This document shows, in pieces, positions 1-9,441 of a stretch of 64,000 nucleotides of DNA; within the stretch, counting starts at the first letter, position 1; each line of letters begins with the position of its first letter. The stretch is from Tillus elongatus (lineage: Eukaryota > Arthropoda > Insecta > Coleoptera > Cleridae): contig OZ023266.1 of assembly GCA_964006375.1 (NCBI GenBank), positions 158,222,792 to 158,286,791 on the forward strand, given 5' to 3'. The position numbers and the translations under genes were made by a program. The notes beneath the pieces are model-generated. The model saw only the letters and a program-made list of their open reading frames with translations, did not search any database and had not been told where the DNA came from.

Positions 1-277
1 TGACAGTAAAATCGTAACACTCTGTAGTTAAAACTGACACTAAAATAAATTTGTGATATATTTACGACCAGTAATACCAATATACCACAAAGAATGCAAA
101 AACGCATATAAAAACAAACACTCTTCAAAAATGTGTCACGCGGTGTTATTTATCCCCAAAAAATATTTAGAAGGTAAACAATTTACAAACAACGAAGTCA
201 TAATATGTGCCCCCATGGGGCCTTCCCCAATTATCGTTTAAAAACCAAAATAATAGTCCAGTGAAAACAATGTTTAA
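1..277. other. No recognisable feature
   Basis: AT-rich sequence to the left of the first inverted-repeat element. A short open frame at 53-241 resembles nothing I know and has no supporting signal. Confidence 0.5.
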
Positions 278-617
278 CCTCCTGAAAAATCCGAAAGTTT
301 TGAAACTGCGCATACTTATTTAAAGGTACGTAAGAATGAATATACCGACAGTCCTCATGAATATGAGGCGAGTTCTAGCGGCAATTAGCGAAAATAGGGC
401 ACTTTCTTTGGTGTTTCCTTAATATCTCGACAACCGTTGGTCGGGGGCAAAAGTTGATTATATACATAACTAAATTATCAATTTTGCTACAAAAATGGTT
501 ATATACATTTTTCTCGTATTCCCAATGGTTCCCGAGTTATAGGCGCTAAAAGAGAGCGTTTTGTAAAAAAACACGTTAGGACGGTACAATATGGCATTTT
601 TTATAATATGTGACAAT
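278..617 (+). repeat. Left inverted terminal repeat
   Basis: Pairs with 2731-3072 in inverted orientation, with scattered substitutions and a few small indels. Confidence 0.85.
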
Positions 618-847
618 AATAAGTTACTAAATTAAATATAGTACTTACAATGCCTACTAAACCGGCGCGGAGCGGCAGTTAGTTCTAGTCAGGTTTTCCT
701 GCTATCCGCGTCGTTGTATGAGTCTGATATGAGGTCATTCGTTTCTTTATTACATTTTCGTGCGTTCTTACCATTTTCCTTCGGTCAGCGCCTTAGTAGT
801 TTTTCGCATAGTAGACGTATGTTGTGTTTACATAATAGACATATGAA

Positions 848-1714
848 ATGGAAGAGAACTGTTTGTTGTGCGACAAAATTCTTGGTTCACCTTCTGGTGT
901 ACCGAAAGTTGGTTTGAAGGGAATCAGATTGTTACTGCTCGCTAGTGAGCAAAGGAAAGATGATTTGGGTTCTAAGCTTCGTGGTAGTGAGACAATTAGA
1001 TTACACACTGAGTGCCGAAAACAGTACACACGGGATGAGTCTAAAGAGGCTTTCCTGAAACAGCAGTCTGCTGCAGACCCTTCTTCATCAACACAAGATA
1101 GCTCTTTGCCCCAAACAAGGTCGTCTGTGAAAACATTATTTGAATTCAAAACTAAATGTTTCTTCTGTGCAGATGTTATTGATGAAGAGTATTTTAAAAA
1201 ACAAATAAAGAAACCTATAAAAGCCCGCAGAGATGCATTCTGTTGTCGAAGTAAGGAAATGATTACGACTGTATTGAATTCTGCAGACAGGAGAAATGAT
1301 GAAAAGGCAGAAGAAGTTAGGCTGCGTCTGTCTGGCATTAGCGATCTTGTCGCTGCTGATGGAGTGTACCACCTGGACTGCTACCAACAATTTGTGTTCC
1401 ACGAGCCTCCAGAAGAGGGTAGAAAACGTGGACGTCCCGAGGCAGATTACATTATAAAGGCTATGGAAGAGATTTACTCCGTCATTGAGAATAGTGAGGA
1501 ATGCCAACTTTCCTTTGAACAATTACGTTATGCAGTATCTGGGGATTCTCCTTCAAATGATACAATTAAAAGCAAACTCAAAGACAAATATGCAGAGAGA
1601 GTTATAATTGCTATGGGAGTTGGATGGAGGGATGCAACCATCTGTTTCAATTATGTTGGATACAAAATTTTGAACTCATGGTATGATGACAGAAAAGCTG
1701 ATAAAAGTCATTAG
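848..1714 (+). CDS. Cys/His-rich protein of a transposon, N-terminal part (288 codons)
   Basis: Intact ORF starting MEENCLLCDKILGSP. Visible metal-binding-like clusters are CLLC near residues 5-8, a lone His/Cys (LHTECRK) near 52-58, CFFC near 104-107 and YHLDCYQQF near 174-182. A basic patch (GRKRGRPE) lies near residue 191. The layout (CxxC, H..C, CxxC, H..CY) is like that of uncharacterised multi-copy proteins in invertebrate genomes; I know of no assigned activity. It lies between the long inverted repeats, so it is probably element-encoded. The ORF stops just where the homologous but decayed continuation begins, so 288 aa is probably a truncated form of a longer protein. Start: the first ATG of the open frame. 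Confidence 0.6.
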   Translation: MEENCLLCDKILGSPSGVPKVGLKGIRLLLLASEQRKDDLGSKLRGSETIRLHTECRKQYTRDESKEAFLKQQSAADPSSSTQDSSLPQTRSSVKTLFEFKTKCFFCADVIDEEYFKKQIKKPIKARRDAFCCRSKEMITTVLNSADRRNDEKAEEVRLRLSGISDLVAADGVYHLDCYQQFVFHEPPEEGRKRGRPEADYIIKAMEEIYSVIENSEECQLSFEQLRYAVSGDSPSNDTIKSKLKDKYAERVIIAMGVGWRDATICFNYVGYKILNSWYDDRKADKSH

Positions 1715-2541
1715 CGACTAAGAATCGTACAAGCAGCAGCAAAAATAATAAGGCAGGATGTTCAGAAAAATGTGTATGATACAAGCGCCTAGCCTCGGGG
1801 CAACAACTTTTTAAAAGAAGCAGCTTCTTGTGTCCCCCAACTTCTGGAGACATTGATAATGAAAAAATCCGATAATGCATATAAAAAAAGAAAATGCATT
1901 TCTATTGCTTACAGTATTATCTCTGCGATACGTCCAATCTCTTTTATATCAGCAACAATGAACAGTGTTGCTTTGTTTGTGACCAGAAGATTTGCAAGCA
2001 AGAAGTTGGTAAACCTTTTATCAAGTTTAGGGTATCAGTGCTTCATATCACAGCGCACAGCAACTGGAAATGTCAGCAATTCATCACATTCAACCTTATA
2101 ACGATACTCCTTTTCAAAAATTTTTGTTTGACAACGCGGACTTTAATGTTAGAACACGGTCTCAACACATTCCATTCTATGGGTGTCATCAAATGTGTGC
2201 CTTCTGAAAGCACAACTGGAAGCGAACATGAAAAACCAATACCGAGGCTCACCAAGGTAGCACCTGCTATGACAGTATGATAACTTGGAGTGATTCCTTT
2301 ACAAACTTACCAAAAATCACAATGTGGATTTAGTAATGTGATTGTGGAGGATCTGAAAGACATAGTCAAGAAAACTGATCAGCTAACTCCATACGATACT
2401 TTTTGGTTGGCAGCAAAATGGCCCAATATTAACCTTCATCTCATGCATACTTACCTATTGTTTCAGGCAACAAGTGTAGAAGCTGGGCAAGATAATCAAA
2501 TTGCAGGGCATTCTGCCAAGAAGCGATTCAGGGCTGATTGA
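1715..2541 (+). pseudogene. Decayed C-terminal continuation of the element protein
   Basis: Downstream of the stop, protein-like segments appear in alternating frames. FDNADFNVRT is read near 2125-2155. After a frame change come NTFHSMGVIKCVPSES (ORF ending 2280) and TPYDTFWLAAKWP (ORF 2290-2541). I recall 'DNADFNV..T....NTFHSMGGI' and 'YDTFWLA' as conserved stretches of the same uncharacterised invertebrate family. The segments are collinear and separated by stops and frameshifts, so this is a broken second half. Confidence 0.55.
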
Positions 2542-2730
2542 TTTTTCTGTACAAATTTTTCCTTTGAATAAGCTCAGCATTTTTTTTTCATATATTTCAT
2601 TGTTTAATATACCGACATCATGTGCCTCATCAATATACATCATAAGTAACATACATCACGTGCTTTTTATACAACGTTGTGAAGTTTATCTCCTCAATTA
2701 TCCTTAGTATACAAAAATGTAGGTAAACCA

Positions 2731-3072
2731 TTGTCAAACATTATTAGAAATGCCATATTGTACCGCCCTAGCGTGGTTTTTCACAAAATGCTCTTTTTTA
2801 GCGTCTATAACTCGGGAGTCATTGGGAATACGAGAAAAATTTATATAATCATTTTGGTAGCAAATTTGATAAGCCTTAATTATGTATATGATCGACTTTT
2901 GCCTCCGACCAACGGTTCTCGAGATACTAACGAAAAACCAAAGAAAGTGCCCTATTTTCGCTAATTGCCACTAGAGCTCGCCTCATATTCATGAGGACTT
3001 TCGTAATATTCATTCTTAGGTACCTTTAAATAAGTGAGCGAAGTTTCTAAACTTTCGGATTTTTCAGGAGGT
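2731..3072 (-). repeat. Right inverted terminal repeat
   Basis: Reverse complement of 278-617. Its outer edge reads ...TTTTTCAGGAGGT. Confidence 0.85.
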
Positions 3073-3890
3073 CGGGTCATTTTTTGAAGTTTTTTGACTG
3101 GTGTATAAAGATTTTTTTAGCGGCTTAGATTAGCTTTCTGAACATTCTGTTGAATGTGTCTTACTGGCTTTTTCATTGTCTCCTACGAACTGGAAAATTT
3201 ACAATTCAAAAATGCGGAAAAACATTTCCATGCAATAAGTGCACAATTAACAGGTGTGTCCATTTTTTTGTAGCTTGTATATTCTATGAGTAGAGAAAGA
3301 ACTATTTAAAAGGTTACAAAACCCAGCGCTCCAAAGATTTAATCAATATTTATGTTCTAATTGAACGAGCAAATAACAATTAATCGTCACAACAATGTTA
3401 AACGACAAACTGTCATTATTAACTGAATAATAACTTGAATAATAACATGAAACCGCAGTATTCACGTGACGTGCGTATGCAAAACTGAATATGTCACATA
3501 ATGTTTGTCGTGTTATCAAATAACCAGGGATTACCAGAGGCAGATCCTGCAGTATTGCTATTTGATATTCGTTCCAGAGGTTCCATACGAAAGAGGAAAT
3601 AAATATACGCCCACCATAAAAAACACCACCGGTGTTACGGACTGCCATGTTAGGCATGATACACGACCTAAGGGAGAGCCCTCATGTACTGATCAGAATG
3701 TAGAGAAGATCCATCCATAGATAATTAAATCTCACCAACAGTGTGTTGTCAAAATTAGATAGGATGATGTATGATGCAATTAGGTAAGAGAATTTCCTTA
3801 TTAGTTTTACCAATATCATCAGAATATTTCTCGGGAGAAAATTTTTCACACTTCTCATAATATATTGAGTACGCATTTTATTGAAAACAA
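3073..3890. other. No recognisable gene (818 bp)
   Basis: AT-rich DNA. The small frames 3343-3657, 3505-3720 and 3682-3906 overlap on both strands and match nothing I recognise. Confidence 0.5.
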
Positions 3891-5271
<1,381 letters not shown>

Positions 5272-5376
5272 AATAACCAGTGATCAAAAATGATAATCTT
5301 CAAATAGTCCTATTTTCTTTTGTTACACGATAATGCATCGATGACCTTGTAACTGCTTTAAATTGTTGACAAAAAA

Positions 5377-5450
5377 GTTTGGCTGCAGCAACTGCGTTAG
5401 GGTGGTGAATTTTCATAAAAATATTTCAAATCACAGAATCTTTTTTTCAC
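5377..5450 (+). repeat. TA-HEL 5' end fragment
   Basis: GTTTGGCTGCAGCAACTGCG then GGTGGTGAATTTTCAT: the head of a TA-HEL copy, cut off by the GC-richer block that follows. Pieces at 6830-7004 and 7354-7450 may be the rest of the same copy. Confidence 0.6.
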
Positions 5451-5503
5451 TGAGTGCTTAAAACCTTTTTTCTTTTAACGTCTGAGTATTATCATACGGT
5501 ATA

Positions 5504-6311
5504 TGTTGTGTCCTGATATTGTTAATCCTCACCCTCAATCTCCCCGAGTCCACCCTGCCCATCCTTAGTCGGCAAACCTTCTCCTGCCCCCCCACAGCAA
5601 CTAGAGGCGCAGTGTGACACACCTGTAACAGTTGGTAGCAAACCAACAGTCAGATCCCGATGACAGGTGTCATCATGCGAAGCAGCGACAAGAGAGCCCA
5701 GTCTCAATCACTTCGATCTCATCCAGCGTCCAGTAACGTCGTTCAAGACAAGCTGAACCGAGAGCGGCAGTCAAGGCACAGCATAATACCTGGTTATTCT
5801 GTGGTCACCTCACAGTTAACTTCGTGCGCGTTCCAGCGGCCAAGGAGCATCGTAGGGAGATCGCCTGACCCGCGGCACGGAGTCAAGACCCACGGTTGTC
5901 TCCACAGACACGTGGACAGGTTCGTCGGCCTCGTATTGGAAGCGCCAGCCTTTCCACGAGCGACGGACTCACGCAACAGAAATCCAGTCAACCACGGCAT
6001 CAACACACCGCAAGTATACACCGTTGTCACATGGAGACGTGAACCACCTTGACCCTTTGGACAAAGCCCCAGGTATCAGCAACCCCACTACATGCTGATC
6101 ACGGCGAACACCCAGCTCCAATTGTAAGTCCCCCTTTTCATTGTATTGTTATTGGGTCACAACACCCGCATTCACTCTGTATTGAAATTGGTAATTTTGT
6201 AGAATTAAATTGTTGTTGTTACCTCGTGTATTTATTCATAAATCTGTACATACAAAGAACAGTTCCTCTGGTCCTTCTGGCGTAGATAAACGGGTAATAA
6301 GAACAATTACA
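5504..6311 (+). mobile_element. Possible LTR or leader of an LTR retrotransposon
   Basis: A GC-richer 0.8-kb block interrupting a TA-HEL copy. It can be bounded as TGTTGTGTCC...AACAATTACA, i.e. TG...CA. It contains TGTATTTATTCATAAA near its 3' part, a possible polyadenylation zone, and CTGGTCCTTCTGGCGTAG. It is followed by the 37-bp satellite whose unit includes GGTCATATCGAGCCGGATTA, similar to sequences I associate with BEL/Pao leaders. No second LTR and no gag/pol is visible. The frames at 5660-6052 (+) and 5794-6030 (-) overlap and look like no known protein. Confidence 0.3.
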
Positions 6312-6324
6312 TTAGGCTAACCTT

Positions 6325-6819
6325 TTCTGAACCGTACATTTGGTCATATCGAGCCGGATTATTCTGAACCGTACATTTGGTCATATCGAGCCGGATTATT
6401 CTGAACCGTACATTTGATCATATCGAGCCGGATTATTCTGAACCGTACATCTGATCATATCGAGCCGGATTATTCTGAACCGTACATTTGATCATATCGA
6501 GCCGGATTATTCTGAACCGTACATTTGATCATATCGAGCCGGATTATTCTGAACCGTACATTTGGTCATATCGAGCCGGATTATTCTGAACCGTACATTT
6601 GATCATATCGAGCCGGATTATTCTGAACCGTACATTTGATCATATCGAGCCGGATTATTCTGAACCGTACATTTGATCATATCGAGCCGGATTATTCTGA
6701 ACCGTGCATTTGATCATATCGAGCCGGATTATTCTGAACCGTACATTTGATCATATCGAGCCGGATTATTCTGAACCGTACATTTGGTCATATCGAGCCG
6801 GATTATTCTGAACCGTACA
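6325..6819 (+). repeat. 37-bp tandem satellite, 13 full units plus 14 bp
   Basis: Each unit starts TTCTGAACCGTACATTTG and ends TATCGAGCCGGATTA, exactly 37 bp. Unit starts at 6325 and 6806 differ by 13 x 37. Units are almost identical. Most variation is one G/A site (TTGGTCAT versus TTGATCAT), plus one CATCTG and one GTGCATTTG variant. Confidence 0.95.
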
Positions 6820-6829
6820 ATATACGTTT

Positions 6830-7450
6830 CACAATGGAAACCTGAGTACCTACTAAATTTCATTGCCATAGCTGTGTTCTTTCCTAAATGGAACCCAAAA
6901 TGTTCCCAGCAAAACTGGTCTTATCCAAGCCATTTACAAAAGGAAGATACTTACCAAATTTCATCAAGATCGGCCCAGTAAATTATCAGTGTAATATATA
7001 AATACTACATACAGACTTGGAGACTACTGGCTTCACTGTTGGGTTTCGTTTCTGTAGGTGAAGGGCGTAGCCAACGCGTGAGCTAACTAGAGCAAGAGGC
7101 CCTTATGAATTCTAGATGTTCGAGGATGTTCTTCAACGTTTCTATCAAGCAGCGAAACTAGTCACAGAAATGTTGAAGAACATCCTAGAGCATCTAGAAT
7201 CCATAAGGGCCTCTTGCTCGTGTTAGCTTACGCGCTGGCTACGCACTGCACCTACAGAAACGAAACCCAACAGTGAAGTCAGAGAAGTAGTCTCCAAGTC
7301 TGCATGTAGTATGGACCAGTCTCACCAACTAAGGGTAACAACAATCAATGAATTAATATATAAATATTGAAACTGACATTATTGATTCGGAGTCATTTAA
7401 ACAAATTTTCCCAAAATTAGAAAGTCGCGATCTCCTCATTAGCCATTTTT
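6830..7450 (+). repeat. TA-HEL interior remnant (copy b), interrupted
   Basis: 6830-7004 matches the block before the (TA)n array of other copies (CTTATCCAAGCCATTTACAA, then TTTCATCAAGATCGGCCCA). 7354-7450 matches the block after it (TTGAAACTGACATTATTGAT..., then GTCGCGATCTCCTCATTAG). The foldback element at 7005-7353 sits where the (TA)n array would be. Confidence 0.6.
7005..7353. mobile_element. Foldback element copy 1 with 13-bp target duplication
   Basis: The left half starts CTACATACAGACTTGGAGAC and the right half ends in its inverse GTCTCCAAGTCTGCATGTAG, followed by an extra tail to ...AACAACAATCAATGAA. The halves are inverted copies of ~150 bp meeting near 7155. Both carry GAGGCCCTTATG / CATAAGGGCCTC and CTTCAACGTTTCT / AGAAATGTTGAAG. 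Flanked by direct repeats TAATATATAAATA at 6992-7004 and 7354-7366. No ORF. Confidence 0.8.
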
Positions 7451-7843
7451 TTCTACGAAGATTCCCTACAAATTTGCTAAAAAAATTCAAAAACCAATTA
7501 AACAAATTTTCCAAAAAAAAAACCGCTAGATTTAAAAAAAAACGTAAAATTCACTAAAATATTTTTCACGAAAATTCCCTGATAGAATTTTTTTTGTAAG
7601 AAAATTTATGAAAACATTTTTCATGAATTTCGTTAAAAGAAATGTTTTATCAAAACTTCGCTAAACACGTTTTCACACCAAACTTCGAAACAAATTTTTC
7701 TTTCTAAAAATTAGACAATTTTTTCTTCAATACCAAAATCTATATTTCTATGTTAAAAGAAAAAAAAGTTATAAAAAATATTTCGTGCCAGATCATTTCT
7801 ATGAAAATTCACTACCATAACGCACTTGCTGCGTCCAGACTTT
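7451..7843 (-). repeat. Degenerate TA-HEL sequence with a 5' terminus (minus)
   Basis: A run of repetitive ACGAAAATTC-type phrases, ending in ATTCACTACCATAACGCACT TGCTGCGTCCAGAC, the TA-HEL head read on the minus strand. The opposite end is not definable. Confidence 0.5.
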
Positions 7844-8025
7844 TTATATTTATAAGTGGCTTATATAAGTTCATTAGGCAGGAAAATCGGGCGAGTTTTG
7901 CTTGGAAAATTATGTTGTTTTTTTGACAAATTTTTGTATCTCCGAAAATAACAAAGCTATTTTATTTATTTATTTATGGCAACTAAATTTGATGCGCTGG
8001 TTTCTATGGTAAAGAGTATACCATA

Positions 8026-8369
8026 TGTGTGTGTGTTCGTTTCTTTAACGTCGGCCTATGGCCAATCACCGACGCCAGGAAGCAGTTTCACCTCACTATC
8101 CTCGAAATTTTGCCGAACCCCTGCCTTTCTGTAAGGAGGGTAGGGATCTTTAACGTGCCCAACATCGCATGGACACGGACCGACGGCTTTACGCCCCCTC
8201 CGAAGGGCGGAACGTGCAGCCATTCAACTTGCTCAAATACAACGCCAGAACCTCGGTTGGTGTTAATTTTACAGCTTGTACTGAAAGAGTGAAAGGAGTA
8301 CCCGGGGATCGAACCCAGTACCCTTCGGTTCAGAGGCACACGTTCTTACCCCTGAACCACCGAGGTTCT
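8026..8369 (-). mobile_element. tRNA-derived SINE, family 1, copy 1
   Basis: On the minus strand the tRNA-like head has an A-box-like TGGTTCAGGGGTAAGA and B box GGTTCGATCCC. A conserved GC-rich body follows (CGTAAAGCCGTCGGTCCGTG, GGCACGTTAAAGATCCCTAC) and a (TG/CA)n tail at 8024-8040. Direct repeats AAGAGTATACCATA (8012-8025) and AAGAGTATACTATA (8370-8383) flank it, one mismatch, as for retroposition. It would be transcribed by Pol III from the internal promoter and mobilised by a LINE in trans. Confidence 0.85.
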
Positions 8370-8383
8370 AAGAGTATACTATA

Positions 8384-8834
8384 CATATGCCAAAATGTTG
8401 ATTTCCAAGTTGAAAGTAAATATTTATAAGCATTTAATGAAAAAAATGTCTGGTGCCGCTGGAGTTCAGAGAAACTCATAAGACCAAAATATTTTGTATG
8501 GACAACAAAAATCGATTATGTATTACACAAAAAGATGAAGTGGTCTTGGCGCAAAAAGGTCCAGAAATACCAGAAACATTTTTTTGAGAATTTTTAGCTT
8601 TTCTTCTTAAAAGGTAGTCACGATTTAAAACGTCAAAATTGGCAAACTTAAGACAAAGAACCTAAAACAAATACTAGTTATGTACAAGAAATGCGTTAGA
8701 AATGTGTTTTACAAAGCATGAGTTTTAGCATCAACCACCATTTTCCTTCATTTTGATAAAATGAATTCATTTCAAATAGGTACACCCTTCCTCTTATACT
8801 TTGCTGGTAGTTTCAGTTATACAGTTTTGGGTTT
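8384..8834. other. No gene; repeat-like AT-rich DNA
   Basis: The part near 8620-8820 (CGTCAAAATTGGCAAAC, TTCATTTCAAATAG) resembles the TA-HEL interior seen at 56400-56520 and 62240-62400. Confidence 0.45.
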
Positions 8835-8965
8835 AGCGAATTTTCGCAGAAAAAATTCGTTATAAAGAAGAACGTGACTTTTGTATTATGAAAGGATGAT
8901 TTAAATGAGCGCGAACTAGGTCCTCTATAACCCATATCTGGGGTAAGTTTCAGTTTTTATCTGTT

Positions 8966-9010
8966 TACACACACACACGCCCACACGCCCGCACGCACGC
9001 ACGCACGCAC
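8966..9010 (+). repeat. (AC)n/(ACGC)n microsatellite
   Basis: ACACACACAC followed by several GCAC/ACGC units, at the position of the (TA)n array of other TA-HEL copies. Confidence 0.9.
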
Positions 9011-9441
9011 ATAGTGGCGCATTTCTACGGTATAGCGCAATATATTCGTGGTTATACAAGACAAGAGAAAAAATTAAGCACATTAATTATAAGATGTCCA
9101 GAGCTTCATCTTATAAAATATTTTGACAATTTTAGGTGGCCCATAAATCATTGGTAATACATGGTTTATTATCATTTTTTTAATAGAACAGCCCATATAT
9201 TATTATTGGATTTTCCATATAATTATAATGCATGTCTCTAGGGAAAAAAGTTAGGGACGCAGCAGGTGCGTTATGGTAGTGAATTTTTATTAAATGCTTC
9301 AAATTTGAATAACTCAATTTTCTATAAACTTAGAAAGTTTAATTTTGGTAGTAAGGTCTTTCCTAAGGCAAGATATTACCAAATTTCGTTAAAATAACTT
9401 TGTAATTTTCGAAAAAAAAAATTAAAAAGAAAATTTAAAAT

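Larger units (their letters stand above)
278..3072 (+). mobile_element. DNA transposon with long (~340 bp) inverted ends
   Basis: The two ends are near-perfect inverted copies. The left arm starts ACCTCCTGAAAAATCCGAAA and the reverse complement of 2731-3072 starts the same way. The arms agree over about 340 bp, including CTCATGAATATGAGGCGAG and GTACAATATGGCATTT. The interior holds an open frame (848-1714) and its decayed continuation (to 2541). No clear target duplication lies immediately outside, so the termini could be a few bases off. The transposase class is not recognised. The element could be non-autonomous, or carry a family not usually labelled as a transposase. Confidence 0.8.

Noticed and set aside
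793..1522. Minus-strand frames of 181 and 128 codons opposite 848-1714
   Set aside because: The plus frame has coherent Cys/His clusters and family-like motifs; the minus frames are shadows of it.
5660..6052. 130-codon frame in the GC-richer block
   Set aside because: No recognisable domain, overlaps an opposite frame (5794-6030), and open length is expected in GC-richer DNA. Treated as part of the LTR-like block.
6325..6819. CRISPR-like array
   Set aside because: The units are contiguous 37-mers with no spacers, and the context is eukaryotic.
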